A DNA stretch of 46,432 nucleotides from Pseudonocardia asaccharolytica DSM 44247 = NBRC 16224 (lineage in GTDB: Bacteria > Actinomycetota > Actinomycetes > Mycobacteriales > Pseudonocardiaceae). The position numbers were made by a program, and so were the translations under genes. Under the pieces are notes generated by a model. It worked only from the letters and a program-made list of their open reading frames with translations. It ran no database searches and was not told the origin of the DNA. The DNA is taken from positions 1-46,432 of the forward strand of contig NZ_AUII01000033.1 of assembly GCF_000423625.1 (NCBI RefSeq). Direction: 5' to 3'. Shown here piece after piece: positions 16,733-25,124 of the stretch; the first letter of the stretch is position 1, and every line of letters starts with the position of its first letter.

Positions 16733-18352
16733 TCAGCGCCGGGTGTCGGCCCGGTGGAAGTTGAGGTGCGCCCGCGACGGCGTCGGCCCCCGCTGCCCCT
16801 GGTAGCGGGAGCCGACGCCGGTGCTGCCGTAGGGGCGCTCGGCAGGGCTCGACAGCCGGAACAGGCACAGCTGGCCGATCTTCATGCCTGGCCAGAGCGT
16901 GATCGGCAGGTTGGCCACGTTCGACAGTTCGAGGGTGATGTGGCCGGTGAAACCCGGGTCGATGAACCCCGCGGTGGAGTGGGTGAGCAGACCCAGGCGG
17001 CCCAGGCTCGAGTTGTGCGTCGGGATGTAGGTCCGTCCTGCGAGGAAGATCCCGTCCGGCGCGCTCACCTGGATGCAGCGGACAGGGCGCGACGAGACCT
17101 GTTGTGCGTCGAGTATGCCGCGGTGGCGGTGGTTCCGTCCGGTCTTGAGGCGAGCGCTCTTCCGCGCGAGCCGGAAGACCGGCAGCCAAGGCGTGAACTT
17201 CACCTGGTATGCGACGCCCTGCTCGATCCCTCGGAACAGCACCCGCTTCTTCCGCTTGACCGGACGCAGTCCCAGTCCCGCGGCGAGATCGAGAACTGCG
17301 TCCGCCAGGCACTCCCTGGTGTTGGCGAACTCGCAGCGCCCCGCGACGTCGACATGGCCGTCGCTGTCCATCAGGCCCTGCAACAGCGCAAGTCGCTGGC
17401 CGACGCTCGCGCGGAGGTACGGCTCCGGAACATGCTTGTTGCCCAGCAGCCCCATCGCCCGGAGAACGCTGGACAGCGAACCGTCAGCGGCGAAGCGACC
17501 CGATGCGTCCCGCGAGCGTTTCACCCAACCGTGTGAGAGGCCACCGATGCGGAAGGCGCGCTCACCGCCCGACCCCCAGACCGCGTACCCGGCGGCCCTG
17601 ATCTCGTCGAGAACCTGCTCGTCGCCGCGTCCGCAGGTGATCTCGGCCGCCTTGCTCGTCCCGTCCCCGAGCCATACCCCCAGCACGTACGGATCGATGG
17701 GGAGGTCCTGCTCGGGGTACTGCACGGGCTGGGCCAGCGCCACATGGTGGTTGACCTCGTCGCGGGCACGGAGCGTCGCAGCGATCTTCTCGGTGGTGAC
17801 GAGTGTGGGGCCCTTGCCGTGCTTGCGGGCGTTCTTAGTGATCGTCACCCAGCGGTGCGCAGCGTCGGCGGTGATCGTCTGGCCGTCGGAGAAGAGCAAC
17901 TCGTAGCAGGGACGACCGAACATGACCTCGGTCGCGGCGACGACGACGCACGGGGCTCCGTCGATCCCGAACACCTCGTCGCCGAGCTGCAGGTCGCCCA
18001 TTGTCCGCCAACCGCGCGGGGTGGGGATCGGCGTGTCCACCGCGAGCGCCTTTCCCTCCAGCCGCCCGGCCAGGTCGTCGGGGAGGGTGACGCATTCGAA
18101 CGTCGAGCCGAGCACGAACTCGCCGGGGTGCAGCACGAACGGCTCGTCACCCTCGGGTTCGACCGGCGTCGTCAGCTCGTCCTGCTGCTCTCTCGGGTCG
18201 ATGTGGGTGTAGCGGGAGTTCTGGAAGACGCGAAAGTACCGGTCCAGCCGGACGTCGACGCTGGACGGCTGAAGCATCGCAGGGTCCCACGGGTCGAGAA
18301 CGAGACGTCCGGCGTCGAGCTCCTTGCGCAGGTCACCGTCGGAGAGCAGCAC
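16733..18352 (-). CDS. dcd: dCTP deaminase interrupted by an intein
   Basis: The precursor has 539 residues: extein 193, intein 346. The extein length and motifs match actinobacterial dCTP deaminase, which feeds dUMP synthesis and in mycobacteria also hydrolyses dUTP. Visible motifs are 'LQPSSVDVRLD' near residue 30, 'RLEGK|SSLGRLGL' across the intein, the catalytic-Glu region 'GFIDPGFTGHITLELSN', 'GMKIGQLCLF' and a C-terminal nucleotide-closing tail 'YGSTGVGSRYQGQRG'. The intein splits the conserved [R/K]SS nucleotide-binding and catalytic stretch, so the unspliced protein should be inactive. The GTG 18352 start has AAGGAG about 11 bases upstream. Adjacency to tRNA-Gly recalls the mycobacterial arrangement (glyU-dcd) and argues for a core chromosomal locus. 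Confidence 0.93.
   Translation of the reverse strand: MLLSDGDLRKELDAGRLVLDPWDPAMLQPSSVDVRLDRYFRVFQNSRYTHIDPREQQDELTTPVEPEGDEPFVLHPGEFVLGSTFECVTLPDDLAGRLEGKALAVDTPIPTPRGWRTMGDLQLGDEVFGIDGAPCVVVAATEVMFGRPCYELLFSDGQTITADAAHRWVTITKNARKHGKGPTLVTTEKIAATLRARDEVNHHVALAQPVQYPEQDLPIDPYVLGVWLGDGTSKAAEITCGRGDEQVLDEIRAAGYAVWGSGGERAFRIGGLSHGWVKRSRDASGRFAADGSLSSVLRAMGLLGNKHVPEPYLRASVGQRLALLQGLMDSDGHVDVAGRCEFANTRECLADAVLDLAAGLGLRPVKRKKRVLFRGIEQGVAYQVKFTPWLPVFRLARKSARLKTGRNHRHRGILDAQQVSSRPVRCIQVSAPDGIFLAGRTYIPTHNSSLGRLGLLTHSTAGFIDPGFTGHITLELSNVANLPITLWPGMKIGQLCLFRLSSPAERPYGSTGVGSRYQGQRGPTPSRAHLNFHRADTRR
17012..18049 (-). other. Class 3-like intein with LAGLIDADG endonuclease, in dCTP deaminase
   Basis: This is 346 residues in frame, at positions 102-447 of the precursor. 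It begins at Ala1 ('ALAVDTPIPTPRGW') and ends 'IPTHN' before Ser+1. Trp67 (block B 'ADAAHRW'), Cys325 (block F 'RCIQV') and Thr344-His345-Asn346 form the class 3 set. The endonuclease helices are 'YVLGVWLGDG' and 'LLQGLMDSDGH'. The first 67 residues are identical to the VirB4 intein at 46 positions with no gaps, and even the DNA is similar (compare 6848-6895 with 17900-17945). The overall size is 50 residues smaller, with the differences in the central region. Confidence 0.9.
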
Positions 18353-18416
18353 CGGCGACGCACTCCTTCCCGCCGAGACGGTATCGGCCGAGCGCCACCC
18401 TAATCGGGGGCCGCGT

Positions 18417-19281
18417 TCACCCGTCGCTCGCCTTGGATGACGGCAGCTGCGGAGCGGGGCTCATCCCGAACATCCACGCGACGGCGGACTCGACGCGGGC
18501 GGCCTCGCAGCCGTCGGCGGTGACGAGCTCGGCGGCCTCGGCATGGAGATCTCCGAAGACCACGACCTCGATTCCGGGGTCACGCTCCAGCAGACCCTGC
18601 AGGTCCTGGGCGACCTCGGCGGAGGCCGGGCGGTCGAGCCCGGCGAGGACCAGCCGCGACTCGCCGGCGATGGCGCGGCGGACCAGTCGGGCGAAGCGCA
18701 GGTCCGCGGGCGGCGGGTTGGACGCGATCGTGTCTCCGACGGCGATGACGTTGGCGCCGGAGGGACCGCCCGGCCCGGGCTCCCGGTGGTGAGGAACAGG
18801 GAGGCGAGCTGGCCGATGACCCGGCGGTTGGCCTCCTCTGGGAAGGGGCTGGCCAGATCGTCGGTGGGGGCGCCGGCCTGCAGGTGCACCACCGGGATCT
18901 GCCGCCAGAACGCGACCTGCGCGGCGACGACGGCGGTCATCCCCCGCCGTAGACCATGATCGCGGGCGGGTCGAGTTCGGCCATGAGATCGTCGAGCCAG
19001 GGCATGAGCGTGGCGGCGACCGCGGCCGGGGCGTTCCCCGGAGGCTCGCAGAGCAGGAGCGTGATGTCGGCCGGCGCCCCGAGCGCCTCGAAGGCGCCGT
19101 GGACACCCATCGGGTCGGGACCGGTCGCGACGGTGAGCCCACGGATGCGGTTGGCGTCGGCAATGACGGTGGCCACGGGCGCGAGCCGGGCCACCGCCGG
19201 ACGGCTGCCCGCGATGATCAGGATGTCGTGGTCACTGCCCAGCGCCGGGAGCTCGCCCGGGATCGGGTCGAACGCCGTCAT
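18417..19281 (-). pseudogene. WecB/MnaA-like UDP-GlcNAc 2-epimerase, two frameshifts
   Basis: ATG 19281 follows AAGGAT and opens a sequence like the N-terminal half of UDP-GlcNAc 2-epimerases ('ILIIAGSRPAVARLAPV', then 'DPPAIMVYGGG'). A TGA at 18937-18939 stops this frame, but the next frame continues the fold at once ('MTAVVAAQVAFWRQIPVVHL', 'EANRRVIGQLASLFLTTG'). A second shift near 18775-18785 moves to the frame 'NVIAVGDTIASNPP' that ends at 18417. Both shifts are -1 and both occur in G/C runs. The C-terminal part of a normal epimerase (about 370 residues) is also short. It is either a decaying gene or two base-calling deletions. The start and ribosome site are intact. Confidence 0.6.
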
Positions 19282-19401
19282 CGTGGATCCTTCGGGATCT
19301 GGAGCGTGTTGGTGACGGAAGTCTGTCGTACGCAATAGTGCGGCGTCGAGCAAACTATCCGAACTGCGCTCGAACCAGGGACAACCACCCTGATGGCCGC
19401 G

Positions 19402-19443
19402 GCCGACCGGCCCGGTCGGCTCCCCCGCGCGGAATGCTAGAGT
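19402..19443 (+). promoter_or_regulatory. Hairpin and -10-like element before tRNA-Gly
   Basis: A perfect 8-base inverted repeat GCCGACCG-GCC-CGGTCGGC covers 19402-19420. TAGAGT at 19438-19443, preceded by TGC as in extended -10 boxes, lies 14 bases before the mature tRNA end, which fits a promoter. A -35 box is not clear. The hairpin could be an operator or a terminator for upstream transcription. Confidence 0.35.
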
Positions 19444-19457
19444 GCGTCTCGTACCAG

Positions 19458-19531
19458 GCGGATGTAGTTCAATGGTAGAACATCAGCTTCCCAAGCTGAG
19501 AACGCGGGTTCGATTCCCGTCATCCGCTCCA
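19458..19531 (+). tRNA. tRNA-Gly (anticodon CCC), CCA encoded
   Basis: The acceptor stem GCGGATG pairs with CATCCGC (19521-19527). The discriminator T is at 19528 and an encoded CCA occupies 19529-19531. The anticodon arm TCAGC/GCTGA encloses loop TTCCCAA, giving anticodon CCC. The T arm is CGGGTTCGATTCCCG. The D loop is short (AGTTCAATGGTAGAAC), as usual for tRNA-Gly. No second copy of the 3' end was noticed in the window, so nothing here shows an integrated element with att repeats, although tRNA genes are common integration sites. Confidence 0.95.
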
Positions 19532-19715
19532 ACCACGAAGGCCCAAGTCACCGGACGTCCACTCCGGAGCCGGTCTTCGTCGTTCCGGAGATCAACAGGG
19601 TTCGCAGCAACAGCCCAGCAACGACGCGACGGAAACGAGGGCGCCGACCGGCCGCCGTCGGGATTGTTCGGGTCCGTCCGGCGCCATCACCGCAGCGCTT
19701 CACCAGAACGCCGGC

Positions 19716-19935
19716 GTGTCGATCGCCGATGCAGTCGCTACGGCCCTCGAGGCGGCGGTCGAGCAGTTCCGCAGCCGCCCCCTCGACGCCGGCCCGCACA
19801 CCTTCGTGGCGGCGGACGCGCTGGTGCTGGAAGGTCCGCGAGGGCGGCCGGGTGGTCAACGTGCACGCCCTCGCCGCGACCGGGGTCAACGGCGCGGGCA
19901 CCGGGAGATCCTCGGCCTCCGGGCGTCACCGACGA
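19716..19935 (+). pseudogene. IS256-family (mutator-type) transposase remnant
   Basis: Three short pieces in alternating frames match consecutive parts of IS256-type transposases. They are 'QFRSRPLDAGPHTFVAADAL' (about 19762-19826), then 'KVREGGRVVNVHALAATGVN' after a one-base insertion, then 'GHREILGL' after a one-base deletion. The Asp in 'VAADAL' corresponds to the first catalytic Asp. Everything downstream of the first catalytic region is gone, so the fragment is dead. The 180 bases between the tRNA and this remnant (19532-19715) hold nothing I can identify. Confidence 0.72.
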
Positions 19936-19966
19936 GGATGTCTGACGTTGTGCGATACTGTCTGGC

Positions 19967-20251
19967 GTGGTGGATGATCTGTGGTGGCGGGAGGAGGACG
20001 CCGAGGAGGAGGCCGAGGCCGCCGAGCTCGAGGCCGCGCAGGCCGCGGCCGCGCTGGAGGTGCCGCTGTCGTTGCGGATCACCCGCGAGCTCGACACCGC
20101 GCTCAAGCAGCGGGCGGCCGCCGAGCAGGTCTCGCCCTCGGCGCTGGTGCGCCGCCTGCTGCGCCAGGCCCTGCACGCCGAGCCGGCGCCGGTGCTGACC
20201 GTGGAGCAGGTCGAGCAGATCGCCCGCCGGGTGATGCGCGAGTCGGCGTGA
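19967..20251 (+). CDS. Ribbon-helix-helix-like DNA-binding protein
   Basis: This protein of 94 residues starts with GTG GTG at 19967. The first 30 residues are very acidic and Ala-rich (a helical, coiled-coil-like stretch). Next comes a beta-strand/helix/helix stretch 'VPLSLRITRELDTALKQRAA' and 'VSPSALVRRLLRQAL', which is the CopG/ribbon-helix-helix pattern of antitoxins and small repressors. No ribosome site precedes it. GATACT ends 7 bases before the GTG, as in leaderless actinobacterial transcripts. No toxin gene follows; the next gene is selO beyond a large hairpin. The role is probably transcriptional repression. Confidence 0.7.
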   Translation: MVDDLWWREEDAEEEAEAAELEAAQAAAALEVPLSLRITRELDTALKQRAAAEQVSPSALVRRLLRQALHAEPAPVLTVEQVEQIARRVMRESA

Positions 20252-20331
20252 CCGTGCCCTGACCACAACCCCGGCGGGAACCGGCCGGAGCCGATCGATC
20301 CCGCCGCGGGTCGCGAGGGATGGGCACGGTC
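20250..20331. repeat. Large nested hairpin after the ribbon-helix-helix gene
   Basis: The outer perfect 10-base stem GACCGTGCCC (20250-20259) pairs with GGGCACGGTC (20322-20331). Inside it GGCGGGA pairs with TCCCGCC near 20273-20305. The structure begins in the stop codon of the preceding gene. It has no T-run, so it could be a rho-independent-like actinobacterial terminator, a cruciform or a scar of a small mobile element. The remaining bases to 20495 show no further feature. Confidence 0.45.
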
Positions 20332-20495
20332 GGCCTGGTCGCGGTGAAGTCGCGAACGGCGCGCGGCGACGGCGGCCGCGAGCGGCGCGAGCACCGCTGA
20401 TCGACGCTTGTGCCGCTCGAGTGGCGGCGGCTACCTGCTGGTCGAGGTAGCACGCCGCGGCTCGGCCGGCGTCGCGGCCACGTAACCTCGACGAC

Positions 20496-21932
20496 ATGAC
20501 CGCCGGTACCAGGGCGTTGCTGGAGTTCGACGACTCCTACGCGCGTGAGCTGCCCAGCCTGTGCGTGCCGTGGACGGCGGCACCGGTACCGTCCCCCGAG
20601 CTGCTCGTCCTCAACGCGGAGCTGGCCACGGAGCTGGGCGCCGAGCCGGAGGCGCTCACCGGGCCCGAGGGACTGGCGCTGCTCGTCGGGCAGGTGCCGG
20701 ACGGCGTGTCCCCGGTCGCGCAGGCCTACGCCGGCCACCAGTTCGGCATGTACGTGCCACGTCTCGGTGACGGTCGGGCGCTGCTGCTCGGCGAGGTCCC
20801 CGACCGGCACGGGCGGCGCCGTGACGTGCACCTGAAGGGTTCCGGTCGCACCCCGTTCGCCCGCGGCGGCGACGGGAAGGCGACCGTCGGGCCGATGCTG
20901 CGCGAGTACCTGATGGGCGAGGCGATGCACGCGCTGGGCATCCCCACCACCCGCGCCCTGGCGGTCGTGGCCACCGGCGAGGAGATTGCGCGGGAGACGC
21001 TGCTGCCCGGTGCGGTGCTCGCCCGCGTCGCCGACAGCCATCTGCGCGTCGGCACGTTCCAGTACGCGGCCGCGACCGGCAACCCGGCGCTCGTCCGGAC
21101 GCTGGCCGATCACGCCATCGCGCGCCACCACCCCGAGGCGGCCGAGGCGCCGAATCCCTACCTGGAGTTCTACCGGCGGGTCATCGACGTACAGGCCGCG
21201 CTCGTCGCCCGCTGGATGCTCGTCGGGTTCGTGCACGGCGTCATGAACACCGACAACACGACGATCTCCGGGGAGACCATCGACTACGGTCCCTGCGCCT
21301 TCATGGACGCCTACGACCCCGCGACGGTCTTCAGCTCGATCGACCACGGCCGCCGCTACGCGTACGGCAACCAGCCGCTGATCGCGCAGTGGAACCTGAC
21401 GCGCCTGGGTGAGACGTTGCTGCCGCTGATCGATGAGAACACCGACGCCGCGGTCGAGGCCGCCATCGACGCCGTCGAGGGGTTCACCGGGCGCTACGAG
21501 AGCGACTGGACGGCCGGGATGGCCGCCAAGCTCGGGCTCGACGCCCCGGACCCGCCGCTGACCACCGATCTGCTGGCGCTGCTGCACGCGCAGCGGGTGG
21601 ACTTCACGCAGTTCTTCCGTGGGCTATCGGCGGGCTCTGCCCGGGACCTCTTCCTCGACCGCGAGGCGTTCGACGCGTGGGCGCGGCGCCGGGAGGCACT
21701 GCTGCCGGCGGATCGCGCGGCGGTGGCGGCGGGCATGAACCGGGTCAACCCGGTCTACATCCCGCGCAACCACCGGGTGGAAGAGGCCCTCACCGCCGCG
21801 GTCGGCGGCGACCTCGCGCCGTTCCGGCGCCTCCTCGACGTCCTCACCCACCCGTTTGACGAGCGCCCGGGCCTGGATGGTTACGCCGAGCCCGGCCCCG
21901 CCGGCCGATACGTGACGTACTGCGGCACCTGA
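20496..21932 (+). CDS. selO: SelO-type protein AMPylase (YdiU/SelO family)
   Basis: This 478-residue pseudokinase transfers AMP to protein hydroxyl groups and is linked to redox stress. Family motifs include '[18 protein letters not shown]', '[14 protein letters not shown]', '[20 protein letters not shown]', the metal/catalytic segment '[20 protein letters not shown]' and '[16 protein letters not shown]'. It ends 'YVTYCGT', with Cys at the position occupied by selenocysteine in animal SelO. Length is normal for the family. ATG 20496 has no strong ribosome site (a weak ACCTCG precedes). It stands alone, with a structured region upstream and 234 bases without a recognisable feature after it. 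Confidence 0.93.
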   Translation: MTAGTRALLEFDDSYARELPSLCVPWTAAPVPSPELLVLNAELATELGAEPEALTGPEGLALLVGQVPDGVSPVAQAYAGHQFGMYVPRLGDGRALLLGEVPDRHGRRRDVHLKGSGRTPFARGGDGKATVGPMLREYLMGEAMHALGIPTTRALAVVATGEEIARETLLPGAVLARVADSHLRVGTFQYAAATGNPALVRTLADHAIARHHPEAAEAPNPYLEFYRRVIDVQAALVARWMLVGFVHGVMNTDNTTISGETIDYGPCAFMDAYDPATVFSSIDHGRRYAYGNQPLIAQWNLTRLGETLLPLIDENTDAAVEAAIDAVEGFTGRYESDWTAGMAAKLGLDAPDPPLTTDLLALLHAQRVDFTQFFRGLSAGSARDLFLDREAFDAWARRREALLPADRAAVAAGMNRVNPVYIPRNHRVEEALTAAVGGDLAPFRRLLDVLTHPFDERPGLDGYAEPGPAGRYVTYCGT

Positions 21933-22166
21933 CCGGCTGTCGACGGACGAACGGTGCCGGCCGCGGGAACGGGGATGCCCGAGCACTTGAAGCGCGCCCA
22001 TCCGGTGCCCGGCATCCGCAGTCGTGCCGACGGGATCGGTCGCGCCGGCATGCTGTGCGCGGCCGCATCGTCGGGTCGGCCGGGTGAAGTCAGGCGCGGG
22101 CGCCGGGGATGACGTGGACGCACTCCGCGCGGCTCGACGCGGTTCCGACGAGCGCAAGCTCGCCGG

Positions 22167-25028
22167 TCAGGGCGCGCGACGGGCGACCCAGGCGGCGATC
22201 TGGGCGCGCCCGCTGAACCCGAGCTTGGCCAGGATGTGCTGGACGTGCGCCTCGGCGGTGCGCTCGGAGATGTGCGCGGCGGCGGCGATCTGCCGGTTGG
22301 TGAGCCCGCGGCCGACCAGCTCCGCGATCTCCGCCTCCCGGCGGCTGAGCACGCCCCCGTCCCGGGACGCGGCTGCGAGCGCCGCCAGCCGGGCCCGCAG
22401 CGGAGCCATGCCCAGCCGCCGCGCCGCCGTGTCCGCCTCGACGGCGGCGGCCACGGCCTCGGCGGCGTCGCCCGCCCGGCCGCGGGCCCGCAGCGCCACC
22501 GCCAACCGGAACCGCGCAGTGGCGGCGAACGGGAGCAGGCCCGCCGCGTCGTTCACCGCGACCGCGGCGCGCAGGTGCCGGACCGCGGCGTTGAGGCGCC
22601 CGCAGCCGGTCGCGGCGACGCCGAGGAACAGCTGCATCGAGCCCTGGCTCGCGATGGCGCCGGCCCCGCCGCAGGCGTGCCGGTCGGCGTGCGGGAGCAA
22701 CAGCCGATAGGCGGCCTCGGCGGCCTCGGCGTCGGCCAACTCGGTCGCCACCAACGCCCGGACGGCCTCCAGCCCGAGCGCGAGGAACGGCGGGATGCGT
22801 GGGTCGCCGGGTGGGGGCAGCGTCGCGTACCGGCCCAGCGCCTCGGCGCGGCGCCCGCGCTCGAGGTGCCACCGCACGGCGTTCGCCCGCATCAGCTCGG
22901 TGCCGGGCAGGCTCGCCTCCGGGACGTCCGGCACCTCGAGCAGCGGTTCGCCCTCCCCTGTCTCCAACGTCACCAGGGTCGCGAACGCCTGCGCGATGAT
23001 CGCGGCGCCGCGGTGCCCGCCGCGCTCGGCGATCGCCGTCGCCTCGTCGTTCATCCGGCGCGCACGCTCCCAGGCCCCGCGGCCGTAGGCGATCGCGGCG
23101 CGGGCCCGCAGTTGCTGCATCCGGGCCAGCGGCTGACGCAACCGGGCTACGACCGGATCCAGCCGGTCGATCTCCCGCTCGGCGTCGCCGACCCGGCCGA
23201 GCTGAAGCAGGGCGTCGAACCGCCACAGATGCCCCCACATCGCGACGCCGAGGTCGCCGGTGCGGTCGGCCACGGCGAGCATCCGGTCGCCCAGCCCCAT
23301 CCGCTCGGTCACGCCGTCCGGTCCGCTGCGCACCAGCTGCCGCGCGCGCAGCGCCGCGACCAGCGACGGCGGGTCGTCCAGCCGCTCGGCCATCCCGAGG
23401 GCCTGCTCGCTGGCCGTATCGGCGAGGGAGTCGGCCCGGCCGACGATGATCGCGTGCGCGAGCTGGGCGAGCAGCTGGGCCCGCAGCGGGTCGTCGCGTT
23501 CGGGCAGGTCGCGCAGCGCCTCCTCGCACCAGCCGCGCACCACCGGCATCCAGGCGTACTCCGACACGCCCTGCACGACGAGCGCCGCTCGGCCCAGCGC
23601 GGCCGGGTCGCCGAGCTGCCGGGCGAGGTCGGCGGCCGCGGTGCAGGAGGCGATCGCCGCGCTCACCTGGTGGCCCAGCACCTGGGCGCGGGCGGTCTCG
23701 ACGAGCAGCTCGAGGCGATCGGCGGCGGGCAGGTGCCCGCGCCCGGCCTCCCCCGCCCGCACCAGCAGCCGCGCGGCCTCCTCGTGAGCCTGCCGGGCCG
23801 CCGCTTGCTCCGCGGCCCGCCGGGCCCAGCGCACCGCGGCCGCGACGTCACCCACCGGTAGCGCGGCGAGCGCGTGCCGGGCGAGCTCCGCAAGCACGTC
23901 GGGATCGTCTACCCCAGGTTCGAGCGCCTCGGCGAGGCACCGGTGCAGCCTGGCCCGCCGAGCCGGGGCCAGCCCGCCGAGCAGCGCCTCCCGGAGCAGG
24001 TCGTGCGCGAACCGCAGGCCGGCGGCACCCGCCGACCGATCGAGCACCCCGTCGTCGACAGCTGGGCGCAGCCCGTCGAGCGCCTCCTCCACGGGCACGC
24101 CCGCGACCGCGGCGACCAGCCCGAGGTCCAGGTCTGCGCCGGCGACCGCGGCCACCTCGAGCAGCTCCCGGCAGCGGGCGGGCAGCCGGGCGAGCCGGCG
24201 CCCGACGACGTCGCGGACCGCCCCGGGGACCCGGGCTCGGTCGGCGCACCCCCCGGCCAGCATCCGGCTGAGCTCGCCGACGAAGAACGGGTTCCCGCCG
24301 GTCCGGCGGGTGACCGCGTCGACGACGTCGGGGGCGGGGATCGCGCCGAGTCGGTCGGCCAGCGCGGCCGCGACCTCGGGTGCGGCGAGGCCGGCGAGCT
24401 CCAGCCGGGCCGAGCCCGGCAGCCGGGCCAGCGCCGCGAGGACCTCGACGCGGGCCGGGTCGCCGGCGACCTCCCCCGCCCGGCAGGTCGCGGCCACCAG
24501 CAGCCGCGCCGTCGTCGCCTCCCGGGCCAGATGGACGAGCAGGGCCAGCGAGGGGATGTCAGCCCACTGCACGTCGTCCAGGGCGAGGACGAGTCCGGTG
24601 TCCTCGGCGATACCGGTGAGCAGCCGGGCAGCCGCGTCGAACAGCGCGAAACGCTGTTCGGGACCGCTCGCCGGCGCCGGCCCGCCCGTGCCCAGGGCGG
24701 CCAGCTCGGGCGCGATCGGGGTGAGATCCGCACCGACCTCGCGGAGCCGAGCCGTTGCTTCCTCCGGCTCGGTGGTCGCCAGCCAGGCCCGCAGGATGCG
24801 CCGCCACGGCCAGTACGCCGGCGCCCCCGCCTCGTCGGTGCAGCCGCCCCAGAGCACCGGCACCGCGCGCGCCCCGGCCAGCCTGGCCAGCTCGGCGACC
24901 AGGCGCGTCTTGCCGATGCCGGGCTCACCCGCCACCAGCACGACGTGGGAGCGCCCGGTCAGGGCGTCCTCCAGCCGCGCGGTGAGCCCGGCCAGCTCCC
25001 CCGCGCGCCCGACGAACCTGCTGTCCAT
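22167..25028 (-). CDS. Large ATP-binding LuxR-family regulator (LAL type)
   Basis: This protein of 953 residues has an N-terminal AAA ATPase (Walker A 'VAGEPGIGKTRLV' at about 30, Walker B 'LVLALDDVQWAD' at about 155). A long helical, TPR-like middle of about 500 residues follows, then a C-terminal LuxR helix-turn-helix ('LSRREAEIAELVGRGLTNRQ', 'TAEAHVQHILAKLGFSGRAQ'). This is the MalT/LAL plan, in which ligand and ATP control DNA binding. ATG 25028 opens the protein just before 'FVGRAGELAGL', the usual start of such regulators. Longer readings run across the divergent gene. The divergent amidohydrolase, 96 bases away across a palindrome, is its probable target. Confidence 0.92.
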   Translation of the reverse strand: MDSRFVGRAGELAGLTARLEDALTGRSHVVLVAGEPGIGKTRLVAELARLAGARAVPVLWGGCTDEAGAPAYWPWRRILRAWLATTEPEEATARLREVGADLTPIAPELAALGTGGPAPASGPEQRFALFDAAARLLTGIAEDTGLVLALDDVQWADIPSLALLVHLAREATTARLLVAATCRAGEVAGDPARVEVLAALARLPGSARLELAGLAAPEVAAALADRLGAIPAPDVVDAVTRRTGGNPFFVGELSRMLAGGCADRARVPGAVRDVVGRRLARLPARCRELLEVAAVAGADLDLGLVAAVAGVPVEEALDGLRPAVDDGVLDRSAGAAGLRFAHDLLREALLGGLAPARRARLHRCLAEALEPGVDDPDVLAELARHALAALPVGDVAAAVRWARRAAEQAAARQAHEEAARLLVRAGEAGRGHLPAADRLELLVETARAQVLGHQVSAAIASCTAAADLARQLGDPAALGRAALVVQGVSEYAWMPVVRGWCEEALRDLPERDDPLRAQLLAQLAHAIIVGRADSLADTASEQALGMAERLDDPPSLVAALRARQLVRSGPDGVTERMGLGDRMLAVADRTGDLGVAMWGHLWRFDALLQLGRVGDAEREIDRLDPVVARLRQPLARMQQLRARAAIAYGRGAWERARRMNDEATAIAERGGHRGAAIIAQAFATLVTLETGEGEPLLEVPDVPEASLPGTELMRANAVRWHLERGRRAEALGRYATLPPPGDPRIPPFLALGLEAVRALVATELADAEAAEAAYRLLLPHADRHACGGAGAIASQGSMQLFLGVAATGCGRLNAAVRHLRAAVAVNDAAGLLPFAATARFRLAVALRARGRAGDAAEAVAAAVEADTAARRLGMAPLRARLAALAAASRDGGVLSRREAEIAELVGRGLTNRQIAAAAHISERTAEAHVQHILAKLGFSGRAQIAAWVARRAP

Positions 25029-25061
25029 CGCCCCTCCGCGGCCGACCGTAGCGGTGCGGTG

Positions 25062-25076
25062 CGTACCTCGGGTACG
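25062..25076. promoter_or_regulatory. Inverted repeat CGTACC-TCG-GGTACG between LAL regulator and amidohydrolase
   Basis: This perfect 6-base inverted repeat with a 3-base spacer lies 34 bases from the regulator start and 49 bases from the amidohydrolase start. Its position suggests a binding site shared by both promoters. It is supported only by symmetry and location. Confidence 0.4.
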
Positions 25077-25124
25077 TGGTTTCCCCGACGACGACGCGGC
25101 CGCGGGCCCGTAGAACTCGCGGTC

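Noticed and set aside
18930..18950. Programmed -1 frameshift at the G-run in the epimerase-like gene
   Set aside because: The heptamer CGGGGGA is not a good slippery site and a second unrelated shift follows, so decay or sequencing error is more likely.
19458..19531. tRNA-Gly as the attachment site of the conjugation block
   Set aside because: No repeat of the tRNA 3' end and no integrase was found, and the transfer genes are 10 kb away beyond core-like genes.
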